From Pacificispira sp002696645 (GTDB taxonomy: Bacteria; Pseudomonadota; Alphaproteobacteria; UBA8366; Aestuariispiraceae): a stretch of DNA of 64,000 nucleotides. Below are positions 53,558 to 62,631 of this stretch, piece by piece. The notes under the pieces were generated by a model. It saw nothing but the letters and a program-made list of their open reading frames with translations. It did not search any database and was not told the origin of the DNA. Position numbers and translations under genes: made by a program. The stretch spans positions 1-64,000 of the forward strand of contig NZ_JBLZHU010000010.1 of NCBI RefSeq assembly GCF_048892425.1, given 5' to 3'. Numbering within the stretch: position 1 is the stretch's first letter; every line of letters begins with the position of its first letter.

Positions 53558-53663
53558 GAAGGGCGCTGGAAAAGGTCCGGCAAAAAATAACAGAAGGCAG
53601 GAACGCCTCACAAAATCCGAAACAGCCTGAAATGGCGGGGCCGCAAAATGCGGTAGGGGACGA

Positions 53664-54605
53664 ATGGGAATGGAAACGCAAGCGATCATATTCGAAAAGC
53701 CGGAGGCCCTAGCGGTCCGCGCTGTCGAATTGAAAGCGCCAGCGGAAGATGACCTGATCATTGATGTCGCCTGGAGTGGCGTTAGCACCGGAACTGAGCG
53801 TCTGTTATGGACAGGCCGCATGCCGCAATTTCCTGGAATGGGATATCCATTGGTGCCCGGCTATGAAGCAGTGGGGCGGATATCGCGGTCTGCACGGGAT
53901 TGCAGCCTGCGTGAAGGTGACTTTGTTTTCGTACCGGGTGCCTCTTGTTTTGGAGAGGTTCGCGGTCTCTTTGGCGGTTCTGCTCGACGATTGGTCGTCC
54001 CGGCACGCCGCGCTGTTGCCATTGATGACAGTCTTCAGGAACGGGGCGTTCTGCTGGCCTTGGCGGCCACGGCCTATCATGCCGTAGCAGGATATACGCT
54101 GCCGGATTTGATTGTCGGGCACGGTGTTCTGGGTCGTTTATTGGCACGGATCACGATTGCGCTGGGCGGAGACGCTCCCGTTGTTTGGGAAACGAATTCA
54201 GATCGTGTCGCCGGAGCCATGGGCTATAGCGTCACAAATTCAGAAGACGACACCAATCGCAGCTACCGCGCGATCTATGATGTCAGCGGGTCCCATGATC
54301 TTCTGGATAGTTTGATTTCACGCCTGAGCCCAGGTGGAGAAGTCGTGCTGGCTGGATTCTATGACGTCTCTCTTAGTTTCAAATTTGTTCCGGCCTTCCT
54401 GCGAGAGGCCCGGATGCGCGTCGCGGCGGAATGGAAAGACCCTGATCTGCGCGCCGTCAAAGGGTTGATCGAGTCCGGTGACCTATCACTGGACGGGTTA
54501 ATCACCCACCGCAAAACGCCGGATGTGGCAGCGGATGCTTATCACACCGCTTTCACGGATCCGACCTGCCTCAAAATGATCCTGGATTGGAGCACGCCTC
54601 AATGA
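53664..54605 (+). CDS. bchC: Bacteriochlorophyllide C-3 hydroxyethyl dehydrogenase
   Basis: NAD-dependent zinc-alcohol-dehydrogenase-like enzyme of 313 residues that oxidises the 3-hydroxyethyl group to acetyl, late in bacteriochlorophyll a synthesis. BchC landmarks are SGVSTGTERLLWTGRMPQFPGMGYPLVPGYEAVG and LIVGHGVLGRLLARI (nucleotide-binding loop, near residue 152). AGGGGAC precedes ATG 53664. Its stop overlaps the bchX start (ATGA), the head of the bchCXYZ operon. Confidence 0.95.
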   Translation: MGMETQAIIFEKPEALAVRAVELKAPAEDDLIIDVAWSGVSTGTERLLWTGRMPQFPGMGYPLVPGYEAVGRISRSARDCSLREGDFVFVPGASCFGEVRGLFGGSARRLVVPARRAVAIDDSLQERGVLLALAATAYHAVAGYTLPDLIVGHGVLGRLLARITIALGGDAPVVWETNSDRVAGAMGYSVTNSEDDTNRSYRAIYDVSGSHDLLDSLISRLSPGGEVVLAGFYDVSLSFKFVPAFLREARMRVAAEWKDPDLRAVKGLIESGDLSLDGLITHRKTPDVAADAYHTAFTDPTCLKMILDWSTPQ

Positions 54606-55582
54606 GCACGATGACTGAAGACCTGCGCAAAGAAGCGGCACAAGGTCCGGATCCGGTTCAAACCGGACCTGTGACCAAAGAAACACAGATCATTGCGATC
54701 TATGGAAAAGGGGGGATCGGTAAGTCCTTCACCCTGTCCAATCTCAGCTACATGATGGCACAGCAGGGTAAGAAGGTTCTTCTGATCGGCTGTGATCCGA
54801 AATCAGACACGACCTCGCTGTTATTTGGTGGCAAAAGCTGCCCGACGATCCTGGAAACATCTTCCCGCAAAAAGGAAGCCGGTGAAGAAGTTGAAATCGG
54901 TGATGTCTGCTTCGTTCGCGACGGTGTTTATGCCATGGAACTGGGCGGCCCGGAAGTCGGGCGCGGCTGCGGGGGTCGCGGTATCATCCACGGCTTTGAA
55001 TTGCTGGAGAAACTGGGCTTCCACGATTGGGAATTCGATTACGTCCTGCTGGACTTTTTGGGCGACGTTGTCTGTGGCGGGTTCGGCCTGCCGATTGCCC
55101 GTGACATGTGCCAGAAGGTAATCGTGGTCGGATCGAACGATCTGCAAAGCCTGTATGTCGCCAACAATGTCTGCTCTGCAGTGGAATATTTCCGCAAGCT
55201 GGGCGGCAATGTCGGGGTCGCCGGGATGGTCATCAACAAGGATGATGGCACCGGTGAGGCCCAGGCTTTCGCAGATGTGGTCGGTATTCCCGTCCTGGCG
55301 GCGATCCCCGCCAATGAAGACATCCGCCGCAAAAGCGCGAATTACGAAATTGTCGGCATTCCCGGTGGGGAATGGGCGCCCCTGTTTGCGGAGCTTGCGA
55401 TCAATGTTGCAGAGGCCCAGCCGATGCACCCGAAAGCCCTGGATCAGGATGGGTTGTTGGGCCTGTTCACCAGCAAGGAAACCGGCGGCGATTACACGCT
55501 GATCCCGGCGAAGATGGAAGATATGTGCAGCTCATCCAAGCTGGCAAAAGACAGTTTGGAAGTGGTTTACGACACGGTTTGA
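54602..55582 (+). CDS. bchX: Chlorophyllide a reductase iron protein BchX
   Basis: ATP-dependent iron-sulfur reductase component of 326 residues, related to NifH/BchL. It passes electrons to BchYZ for reduction of ring B of chlorophyllide a. The P-loop is IYGKGGIGKSFTLSN near residue 38. The two 4Fe-4S ligands lie in GRGCGGRGI and VVCGGFGLP. The start ATG 54602 overlaps the bchC stop. The length is normal. Confidence 0.96.
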   Translation: MSTMTEDLRKEAAQGPDPVQTGPVTKETQIIAIYGKGGIGKSFTLSNLSYMMAQQGKKVLLIGCDPKSDTTSLLFGGKSCPTILETSSRKKEAGEEVEIGDVCFVRDGVYAMELGGPEVGRGCGGRGIIHGFELLEKLGFHDWEFDYVLLDFLGDVVCGGFGLPIARDMCQKVIVVGSNDLQSLYVANNVCSAVEYFRKLGGNVGVAGMVINKDDGTGEAQAFADVVGIPVLAAIPANEDIRRKSANYEIVGIPGGEWAPLFAELAINVAEAQPMHPKALDQDGLLGLFTSKETGGDYTLIPAKMEDMCSSSKLAKDSLEVVYDTV

Positions 55583-55600
55583 GGCGTTTTGTCAGACTGA

Positions 55601-57226
55601 ATGGTTTGTGACGACACAGGATTGGATATAGTTGGTATGCCCTATGATGCCCCAGACAAAACACTGACCAGCGACATCGAAAGCGCTGCCTCCAGTGTTG
55701 ATTTGTCGAAGACTCCGGTCAATCCGACCGGTGCCGACGGGCAGGGCTGTCACAGCGGTGCTGCGCAGATGCGTGCAGCGGCAGAGGCAGCGGGCAAGTC
55801 TGAAATCCTGGACCAATACGCCGCTGATTATCCGGTTGGTCCCCATGATAAGCCTCAGGGCATGTGCCCGGCCTTTGGGTCCTTGCGGGTCGGTCTGCGG
55901 ATGCGGCGCACGGCAACAATCCTGTCTGGCTCCGCCTGCTGCGTTTATGGCCTGACCTTTACCAGTCACTTCTATGGTGCGCGTCGTTCGGTTGGTTATG
56001 TGCCGTTCAATTCGGAAACACTGGTCACCGGCAAACTGTATGAAGACATCCGCGATGCGGTGCACGAAATCGCCGATCCGGAACGCTATGACGCGGTGAT
56101 CGTCACCAATCTGTGTGTCCCGACCGCGTCTGGCATTCCGTTGCAGATGCTGCCCAAGGAAATCAACGGTGTGCGCATCGTTGGTATCGATGTGCCGGGC
56201 TTTGGTGTTCCCACGCATGCTGAGGCGAAAGATGTCCTGGCCGGTGCGATGCTGAAATATGCCCGCACAGAGGTTGAGGCTGGTCCGGTTCAAGCCCCCG
56301 TCGGTGGCGTCAGCGATAAGCCGACGATCACGCTGTTGGGCGAAATGTTCCCGGCAGACCCGGTGGGAATCGGCATGATGCTGGCTCCGATGGGCCTGGC
56401 GGCAGGGCCGGTGGTGCCGACCCGCGAATGGCGTGAGCTTTATTCCGCCCTGGACTGTGCAGCGGTTGCGGCAATCCATCCTTTCTATACCGCGTCCTGC
56501 CGCGAATTCACGGCAGCCGGTCGCTCAATTGTCGGGTCCGCGCCCATTGGTCATGACGGCACGGCGATGTGGCTGGACAGCATCGGGGAAGCCTGTGGCA
56601 TTGCCAAAGACAAGGTCGCGGCCTCCAAGAATGCCTTCCTGCCAGCGATTGCGGAGGCATTGAGTGGCGCACAGATCAAAGGGCGCGTGACCCTGTCTGG
56701 CTATGAAGGGTCTGAATTAATCGTCGCGCGGTTGCTGATCGAAAGCGGCGCGGAAGTGCCTTATGTCGGCACAGCCTGCCCCAAAACAAAATGGTCCGAC
56801 CCGGATCGCGACTGGCTGGAATCCCATGGTGTTCAGGTCAATTACCGCGCCTCTTTGGAAGAAGATCTGGCGGCAGTGCGGGAATTCACCCCGGACCTGG
56901 CCATCGGGACGACGCCGGTGGTTCAGAAGGCCAAAGAGCTGGGCATTCCCGGTCTCTACTTTACCAATCTGATTTCCGCACGCCCGCTGATGGGGCCTGC
57001 CGGAGCTGGGCAATTGGGGCAGATTGTTAATGCGGCGATCGCTAATAAGGGCCGCTTCGACAAGATGAAAGAATTCTTCGAAGGCGTCGGCACGGGCGAC
57101 CATGCGGGCATCTGGGAAGACGTTCCGGAAGACAAGCCTGATTTCCGCCTGCGCAACGCCAAGGCACGGGAACGCGCCACTGCCGCGCGCACTGCTGATA
57201 AAGTGGAAGGAGCGGTCGGATGCTAG
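55601..57226 (+). CDS. bchY: Chlorophyllide a reductase subunit Y
   Basis: Catalytic subunit of 541 residues, NifD-like, that forms the heterotetramer with BchZ. Conserved Cys positions include GCHSGAAQMR, GMCPAFGSLRVGLRMRR and GSACCVYGLTFTSHFYGARR, involved in the 4Fe-4S cluster. The start is uncertain: ATG 55601 and ATG 55637 are in frame and neither has a strong ribosome site; the conserved part begins later, near GADGQGCHSG. It overlaps bchZ by seven bases. Confidence 0.95.
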   Translation: MVCDDTGLDIVGMPYDAPDKTLTSDIESAASSVDLSKTPVNPTGADGQGCHSGAAQMRAAAEAAGKSEILDQYAADYPVGPHDKPQGMCPAFGSLRVGLRMRRTATILSGSACCVYGLTFTSHFYGARRSVGYVPFNSETLVTGKLYEDIRDAVHEIADPERYDAVIVTNLCVPTASGIPLQMLPKEINGVRIVGIDVPGFGVPTHAEAKDVLAGAMLKYARTEVEAGPVQAPVGGVSDKPTITLLGEMFPADPVGIGMMLAPMGLAAGPVVPTREWRELYSALDCAAVAAIHPFYTASCREFTAAGRSIVGSAPIGHDGTAMWLDSIGEACGIAKDKVAASKNAFLPAIAEALSGAQIKGRVTLSGYEGSELIVARLLIESGAEVPYVGTACPKTKWSDPDRDWLESHGVQVNYRASLEEDLAAVREFTPDLAIGTTPVVQKAKELGIPGLYFTNLISARPLMGPAGAGQLGQIVNAAIANKGRFDKMKEFFEGVGTGDHAGIWEDVPEDKPDFRLRNAKARERATAARTADKVEGAVGC

Positions 57227-58680
57227 TCCAGGATCATGATCGCGCCGGCGGCTATTGGGGATCGGTCTATGTGTTTACCGCGATCAAGGGATTGCAGGTC
57301 ATCATAGATGGTCCCGTTGGCTGTGAAAACCTGCCGGTAACATCTGTCCTGCATTACACCGATGGCCTGCCCCCCCATGAACTGCCCATCGTCGTCACCG
57401 GCCTGGGTGAAGAGGAATTGGGTCAGACCGGCACGGAAGAGGCGATGAAACGCGCCCATGCCGCGCTGGATCCTGATCTGCCTGCCGTGGTTGTCACAGG
57501 GTCTATCGCGGAGATGATCGGTGGCGGCGTGACCCCAGAAGGGACCGGCATCCGTCGCTTCCTGCCGCGCACCATCGACGAAGACCAATGGCAAAGCGCG
57601 GATCGCGCGCTGTATTGGCTGTGGACCGAATATGGTGCCAAAAAGGGTGGCAAGCTGCCCAAGGCGAAGAAGCGCGCTGCGGATGCAAAACCCCGCGTGA
57701 ACATTATCGGGCCCGCCTATGGCATGTTCAATATGCCCTCTGACCTCGCGGAAATCCGCCGTCTGGTCGAAGGCATTGGGGCAGAAATCAATATGGTCTT
57801 CCCCCTGGGCAGCCATCTATCGGATGTTGGCCGCTTGGTCGATGCGGATGTGAATATCTGCTTGTATCGCGAATTCGGGCGGCTGTTGTGCGAAGGTTTG
57901 GAAAAGCCCTATCTGCAAGCGCCCATTGGCCTGGACAGCACAACGAAATTCCTGCGTAAGCTGGGAGAGTTACTGTCGCTGGATCCTGAGCCCTTTATTG
58001 AGCGGGAAAAGCACACGACCATCAAACCGCTATGGGATCTGTGGCGGTCGGTTACGCAGGATTTCTTTGGCACGGCCAGCTTTGGCATCGTCGCACCAGA
58101 AACCTATTCCCGTGGCATCCGCAACTTCCTGGAAAATGATCTGGGCCTGCCCTGTCACTTCGCAGTATCCCGGCTGGCGGGTAAGAAAACCGACAACAAT
58201 GCCGTGCGCAAGCTGGTTCAGGAAAAGACCCCCATGGTGGTTTTCGGCAGTTTTAACGAGCGCATGTATATGGCCGAAGTGAACAGCCGCGCGACCTTTG
58301 TCCCGGCCAGCTTCCCCGGCACCTTCATTCGGCGCCATACCGGATCCCCCTATATGGGCTATTCCGGTGCAACCTATCTGGTGCAGGAAATCTGCAACGC
58401 CCTGTTCGACACCTTGTTCCACATCATCCCTCTTGGATCGCAATTGGATATGGCGGAATCGACGCCAACCCGCCTGCGCCGTGACATGCCCTGGGATGAA
58501 GACGCCCGTGTGGCGCTGGACAAGGCGGTTGAGATGTATCCGGTGATCAGTCGAATTTCAGCAGCAAAGTCTCTGCGTGATCGCGCAGAAGCAACAGCGC
58601 AGCAGGCGGATCGCAATACGGTCTCGATAGACGATTTGGTACGTGCCCGCACCCAGTTGATGAGTGGGCGGGCGGCTTAG
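57220..58680 (+). CDS. bchZ: Chlorophyllide a reductase subunit Z
   Basis: Catalytic partner of BchY, 486 residues, NifK-like. It begins with DHDRAGGYWGSVYVFTAIKGLQVIIDGPVGCENLPVTSVLHYTDGLPPHELPI, with the conserved Cys in GPVGCENLPV. RRDMPWDEDARVALDKAVEMYP near the C-terminus is typical, as in protochlorophyllide-reductase BchB relatives. It ends 82 bp before pufQ, consistent with read-through into puf. Confidence 0.95.
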   Translation: MLVQDHDRAGGYWGSVYVFTAIKGLQVIIDGPVGCENLPVTSVLHYTDGLPPHELPIVVTGLGEEELGQTGTEEAMKRAHAALDPDLPAVVVTGSIAEMIGGGVTPEGTGIRRFLPRTIDEDQWQSADRALYWLWTEYGAKKGGKLPKAKKRAADAKPRVNIIGPAYGMFNMPSDLAEIRRLVEGIGAEINMVFPLGSHLSDVGRLVDADVNICLYREFGRLLCEGLEKPYLQAPIGLDSTTKFLRKLGELLSLDPEPFIEREKHTTIKPLWDLWRSVTQDFFGTASFGIVAPETYSRGIRNFLENDLGLPCHFAVSRLAGKKTDNNAVRKLVQEKTPMVVFGSFNERMYMAEVNSRATFVPASFPGTFIRRHTGSPYMGYSGATYLVQEICNALFDTLFHIIPLGSQLDMAESTPTRLRRDMPWDEDARVALDKAVEMYPVISRISAAKSLRDRAEATAQQADRNTVSIDDLVRARTQLMSGRAA

Positions 58681-58762
58681 GTCAGCGTTTGGAAGTTTAC
58701 CGCCGCGGCGAATGGGCTGCGGCAAGACGGTCCCTCGGGGCCGATTTTGGAAGGGACTAAAA

Positions 58763-58999
58763 ATGGCAATCGGTCTTGAAGACGCAAGTTTCGTCCCAGC
58801 GCGCGATGCGCAGCGGGAAAGACTGGAATACAAGCTTCTCTATTCCATCGGGTTCACGGCATTTCTGGGGGCCGGGATCATCGCCCGCCTTTTGCCCTGG
58901 CGCTGGCAGATGTTCGGCGGCCAAGGCCAGGTCCGATCGGTTTTTGAGGAAGCACGAATTCGCGCGAACGGGACGGTTCCCTTCGCTTTCATGCGCTAG
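58763..58999 (+). CDS. pufQ: PufQ
   Basis: Small protein of 78 residues with one membrane segment (LLYSIGFTAFLGAGIIARLLPW, residues about 24-45) and a C-terminal VFEEARIRANGTVPFAFMR resembling the PufQ tail. PufQ is needed for normal bacteriochlorophyll formation and sits first in puf operons. ATG 58763 follows AAGGGA. An upstream in-frame start at 58664 overlaps bchZ and is rejected. Confidence 0.85.
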   Translation: MAIGLEDASFVPARDAQRERLEYKLLYSIGFTAFLGAGIIARLLPWRWQMFGGQGQVRSVFEEARIRANGTVPFAFMR

Positions 59000-59118
59000 G
59001 CCACGGCTTGTAAGCGCAGCGACTGGGTTCACTCCTCGAATTCTGATCCGGGTTACCGGACAGAGGCTGGGGGTGGAGCGTCGGTGTCGAAGTAAAATTC
59101 GGCATCGATAGTACCTCG

Positions 59119-59151
59119 CCACGTAGGCAACGTGGTAACGGCCTTCGGGCC
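59119..59151 (+). other. Two RNA hairpins ahead of pufB
   Basis: CCACGT-AGGCA-ACGTGG (59119-59135) is followed by GGCC-TTCG-GGCC (59140-59151), the latter with a stable UUCG tetraloop, 20 bp before the pufB start. They are likely processing or stabilising structures of the puf mRNA. The whole pufQ-pufB space (59000-59171) holds no gene. Confidence 0.5.
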
Positions 59152-59171
59152 TAAGTAAGGGAGGTTTTGAT

Positions 59172-59381
59172 ATGGCAAATTCCATGTCTGGCCTGTCAGA
59201 ACAGGAAGCTCAAGAGTTCCACAAATACTACATGCAGGGGTTCTTCCTCTTCGTGGCAGTGGCTGTGGTTGCTCACATCCTGGTCTGGGCATGGCGCCCC
59301 TGGTTACAAGGTGACGGCATGGCGTCCGTTTCTGACGGGCTGCATACCGCGGCATTAACCCTAACTTCCGTTATCGGATAG
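59172..59381 (+). CDS. pufB: Light-harvesting 1 beta subunit
   Basis: Antenna polypeptide of 69 residues. A polar N-terminus (SEQEAQEFHKYYMQGF) precedes one membrane helix with the bacteriochlorophyll-binding His in VVAHILVWAWRPW. After the usual RPWL end the chain continues for about 24 residues (GDGMASVSDGL to SVIG), longer than typical LH1 beta. AAGGGAGG precedes the ATG. pufA follows after 12 bp. Confidence 0.95.
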   Translation: MANSMSGLSEQEAQEFHKYYMQGFFLFVAVAVVAHILVWAWRPWLQGDGMASVSDGLHTAALTLTSVIG

Positions 59382-59393
59382 GAGGAGAGACCA

Positions 59394-59528
59394 ATGTGGC
59401 GCATTTGGCTGCTTTTCGATCCCCGCCGCGTAATGGTTGCGCAAGGGGTTTTCCTGTTCGCCTTGGCTGCGATGATTCACTTCGTCCTGCTGAGCACCGA
59501 ACGCTTCAACTGGCTGATGAACCCGTAA
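59394..59528 (+). CDS. pufA: Light-harvesting 1 alpha subunit
   Basis: Antenna polypeptide of 44 residues: start MWRIWLLFDPRRV, the standard LH1 alpha N-terminus, then one helix with the bacteriochlorophyll ligand His in FALAAMIHFVLLST, and a short end ERFNWLMNP. The C-terminus is shorter than in Rhodobacter (about 58). GGAGGAG precedes the ATG. It stops at TAA 59526-59528. Confidence 0.95.
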   Translation: MWRIWLLFDPRRVMVAQGVFLFALAAMIHFVLLSTERFNWLMNP

Positions 59529-59541
59529 GGGCAATTCAGCT

Positions 59542-59664
59542 GGGGCACCGCCTGCCCCGGACGCGGTCGAGCTATCGACCCCGTTCGGGCGGCGGGGCAC
59601 CGACTTGGATCAACGGGCGGGGCAACTCCCGCAGGTCTTACCCAAAGGGTCATTGGCCCGCCCG
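59542..59664 (+). other. Structured pufA-pufL intercistronic region
   Basis: Several stems follow the pufA stop: GGGGCA-CCGCC-TGCCCC (59542-59558), GGTCGA-GCTA-TCGACC (59565-59580), GCGGG-N6-CCCGC (59617-59632), and a long-range pairing of CGGGCGGG (59614-59621) with CCCGCCCG (59657-59664). None has a T-run. In Rhodobacter capsulatus, hairpins here protect the pufBA mRNA segment and raise LH1 over reaction-centre output; the same role is likely. The 183-bp space holds no gene. Confidence 0.7.
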
Positions 59665-59711
59665 CTGAACCGACCAACACTAATCGTGGCAACGGCCCGG
59701 AGGATTGAGCG

Positions 59712-60536
59712 ATGTCTATGCTCAACTTTGAAAAAAAATATCGCGTCCGCGGTGGAACCCTGATCGGCGGAGACTTGTTCGATTTCTGGGTCGGACCCTT
59801 TTACGTCGGCTTCTTCGGCGTGACGACGGCGTTCTTCGCCGGGCTGGGCACCGTTCTTATACTGTACGGGGCTTCTCAGGGAGGAACCTGGAACCCATGG
59901 CAAATTAACATTGCACCGCCAGACCTGTCTTATGGTCTGGGTTTCGCGCCATTGATGGAGGGCGGGCTATGGCAGATCGTGACGATCTGTGCCATCGGGT
60001 CCTTTATCTCCTGGGCGTTACGAGAGGTCGAGATTTGCAGAAAGCTTGGGATTGGGCTCCACGTTCCAATCGCCTTCGCATTTGCTATCGGAGCCTATAT
60101 CACACTTGTTGTGGTCCGGCCGCTGTTGCTTGGCGCCTGGGGACATGGTTTCCCCTATGGTATCCTAAGCCACCTCGACTGGGTATCTAACGTTGGGTAT
60201 CAATACCTGCACTTCCACTACAATCCAGCCCATATGATCGCGGTTTCGTTCTTCTTTACAACGGCATTGGCGCTTGCCCTGCACGGCGCGCTGATCCTGT
60301 CATCGGTCAATCCGAAGGAAGGCGAAACAGTACGCACGGCGGAGCATGAAAACTCCTTCTTCCGCGACAGCATCGGCTATTCGATTGGAACCTTGGGCAT
60401 TCACCGCCTCGGCCTGTTTCTGGCTTTGGCGGCGGTCTTCTTCAGCGCGGTCTGTATTGTTATCAGCGGCCCGCTTTGGACACGGGGCTGGCCTGAATGG
60501 TGGAACTGGTGGCTGAGCCTGCCGTTCTGGTCTTGA
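59712..60536 (+). CDS. pufL: Reaction centre L subunit
   Basis: Core membrane subunit of 274 residues with five helices. Start MSMLNFEKKYRVRGGTLIGGDLFDFWVGPFYVGFFGV is typical. Pigment and iron ligands are visible: His of HYNPAHM (special pair bacteriochlorophyll), His of LALHGAL and His of GIHRLG (non-haem iron). With PufM it binds the special pair, pheophytins, quinones and iron. Confidence 0.97.
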   Translation: MSMLNFEKKYRVRGGTLIGGDLFDFWVGPFYVGFFGVTTAFFAGLGTVLILYGASQGGTWNPWQINIAPPDLSYGLGFAPLMEGGLWQIVTICAIGSFISWALREVEICRKLGIGLHVPIAFAFAIGAYITLVVVRPLLLGAWGHGFPYGILSHLDWVSNVGYQYLHFHYNPAHMIAVSFFFTTALALALHGALILSSVNPKEGETVRTAEHENSFFRDSIGYSIGTLGIHRLGLFLALAAVFFSAVCIVISGPLWTRGWPEWWNWWLSLPFWS

Positions 60537-60549
60537 GGAGGGACGAACC

Positions 60550-61521
60550 ATGGTTGAGTATCAAAACATCTTCACGCGCATTCAGGTCCACGGAGCACCG
60601 GATCTGGGCGTAGAGGCGGGAGACAGCCCCCTGTGGCGTGGCAAAACAACGGGCAAGAGCACGTTGATGGGCCGCATCGGGGACGCGCAGATCGGTCCCT
60701 TCTATCTCGGCTTTACCGGGGTGGCTGCTTTGGCAGCGGGTCTGACCTCTTTCATGATTATCGGGTTTAACATGCTGGCCTCGGTCAACTGGGATCCGAT
60801 AGAATTCATACGCCAGCTTTTCTGGCTGGGGTTGGAGCCGCCTGCGCCGGAATACGGTCTGTCGATTCCGCCCCTGGCGGAAGGCGGATGGTGGCTGATG
60901 GCCGGGTTCTTCCTGACCCTGTCTGTGATGTTATGGTGGGTGCGGGTCTATACACGGGCCAGGGCCCATGGGATGGGTACGCATGTTGCCTGGGCCTTCG
61001 CCTCCGCGATCTGGTTGTTCCTGGTCCTTGGGTTCATTCGACCCTTGCTGATGGGCAGCTGGAGTGAGGCGGTACCCTTTGGCATCTTCCCGCATCTGGA
61101 CTGGACGGCGGCCTTCTCACTGCGATACGGCAACCTGTTCTACAATCCGTTCCATATGCTCTCCATCGCATTCCTGTATGGATCTGCGCTGTTGTTTGCC
61201 ATGCACGGGGCGACCATCCTGGCCGTGACCCGCTATGGCGGTGATCGGGAAATCGAACAGATCGTGGATCGGGGTACGGCCTCTGAACGCGCCGCCTTGT
61301 TCTGGCGCTGGACGATGGGCTTCAACGCCTCGATGGAAAGTATTCACCGCTGGGCATGGTGGTTTGCCGTCCTTACCACATTGGTAGGCGGTATCGGCAT
61401 ACTGCTGACCGGGACCGTGGTTGATAACTGGTACCTGTGGGCTGTGAAGCACGGGGTTGCACCAGCCTATCCACCGGTCTGGGATCCCGCTGCCGTTGAC
61501 CCACAGATGGGAGGCAACTGA
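60550..61521 (+). CDS. pufM: Reaction centre M subunit
   Basis: Core subunit of 323 residues with five helices. Ligands are His in NPFHMLSIAF (special pair), His in LFAMHGATI and SIHRWAWW, and Glu in GDREIEQIVDRG (non-haem iron). The C-terminal tail (VKHGVAPAYPPVWDPAAVDPQMGGN) is longer than in Rhodobacter, typical of species whose reaction centre carries a bound cytochrome. It starts 13 bp after pufL and its stop overlaps the pufC start by one base (TGATG). Confidence 0.97.
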   Translation: MVEYQNIFTRIQVHGAPDLGVEAGDSPLWRGKTTGKSTLMGRIGDAQIGPFYLGFTGVAALAAGLTSFMIIGFNMLASVNWDPIEFIRQLFWLGLEPPAPEYGLSIPPLAEGGWWLMAGFFLTLSVMLWWVRVYTRARAHGMGTHVAWAFASAIWLFLVLGFIRPLLMGSWSEAVPFGIFPHLDWTAAFSLRYGNLFYNPFHMLSIAFLYGSALLFAMHGATILAVTRYGGDREIEQIVDRGTASERAALFWRWTMGFNASMESIHRWAWWFAVLTTLVGGIGILLTGTVVDNWYLWAVKHGVAPAYPPVWDPAAVDPQMGGN

Positions 61522-62543
61522 TGAAAGCGCTCATTCCAATCGTACTGATCGTTGCTGCATTGCTTGGTGTTCAGCTTATCGTCAGCTTCGAACGTCCCCC
61601 CATCGATACCGTTCAGCAAGGGTTTCGCGGAACCGGTATGGAAGAAGGTGTCAATCCGCGTACCGAGGCAAAACTGGTAGAAGCCAATCAAGCGCCGGAC
61701 TCTTATGGCCCAACGGAGCCAGGCGGGCCCAAAGCCTCAGAAATCTATCAGAATGTTGAGGTTCTGGGCGATCTGACGGAAGATGAGTTCACGGCTTTGA
61801 TGATCTCCATCACCGCCTGGGTCTCGCCGGATCAAAGCTGCGCCTATTGTCACAATGTTGAGAATATGGCTTCGGAAGAAGTCTATGCCAAGCAGGTGGC
61901 GCGGCGCATGCTGCAAATGACCAAGACCATCAATAGCAAATGGAAGGATCACGTCGCTGACACGGGCGTGAACTGTTACACCTGTCACCGGGGCAATCCG
62001 GTCCCTCAGCAGGCCTGGTTCCTGGAAAGTGGACCCGCCGAGTCTGCGGGTGGCTTTATTGCCAAACGTCAGGGCCAGAATGTAGCGACGGAACGGGCAG
62101 GTTATACATCCCTTCCTTATACAGCCCTGGAGCAGTTATTGGTCGAAGATGGTAACATCCGGGTACAAAGTGCCAGTGCCTTGCCGATCGCCGGACAGCC
62201 CGGCGTTGGCCTGCAAGCCACTGAAAGCACTTATTCGTTGATGATGCATATGTCTGACTCTTTGGGTCAGAACTGTACATTCTGTCACAATACCCGCGCC
62301 CTTGGGAACTGGGAGCAAAGCAACCCGGTCCGGACCAAGGCGTGGTATGGAATTCGCATGGCGCGTGACATTAACAATACCTTTGTCATGCCCTTGCAGC
62401 CCTTGTTGCCGGAGGCCCATCTGGGCCCACAAGGCGACATTGGCAAGGTTTCCTGCAATACCTGCCACCAGGGTGTAAGCAAGCCCCTATATGGTGCGCC
62501 GATGCTGACAGATCATCCCACACTTGGCGTGGCCTCCGACTGA
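61521..62543 (+). CDS. pufC: Reaction-centre-bound tetrahaem cytochrome c
   Basis: Periplasmic electron donor to the oxidised special pair, 340 residues. Four haem sites are present: CAYCH, CYTCH, CTFCH and CNTCH. The N-terminal hydrophobic segment (IPIVLIVAALLGVQLIVSF) contains no Cys, so there is no lipobox; it is probably held by an uncleaved membrane anchor rather than a lipid. It is last gene of the puf operon, followed by a terminator. Confidence 0.96.
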   Translation: MKALIPIVLIVAALLGVQLIVSFERPPIDTVQQGFRGTGMEEGVNPRTEAKLVEANQAPDSYGPTEPGGPKASEIYQNVEVLGDLTEDEFTALMISITAWVSPDQSCAYCHNVENMASEEVYAKQVARRMLQMTKTINSKWKDHVADTGVNCYTCHRGNPVPQQAWFLESGPAESAGGFIAKRQGQNVATERAGYTSLPYTALEQLLVEDGNIRVQSASALPIAGQPGVGLQATESTYSLMMHMSDSLGQNCTFCHNTRALGNWEQSNPVRTKAWYGIRMARDINNTFVMPLQPLLPEAHLGPQGDIGKVSCNTCHQGVSKPLYGAPMLTDHPTLGVASD

Positions 62544-62582
62544 GAGCCTGAAGGAGGCCAGGCACCATCGCTGAGTGAAATT

Positions 62583-62616
62583 GGGGGAGATAGCGCTGCT
62601 GTCTCCCCCCTTTTTT
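62583..62616 (+). terminator. Terminator of the puf operon
   Basis: GGGGGAGA pairs with TCTCCCCC across an 11-base loop and is followed by C and six T residues (62611-62616). It is 40 bp past the pufC stop and ends the superoperon. Confidence 0.88.
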
Positions 62617-62631
62617 GAGATGCTAAAAAGA

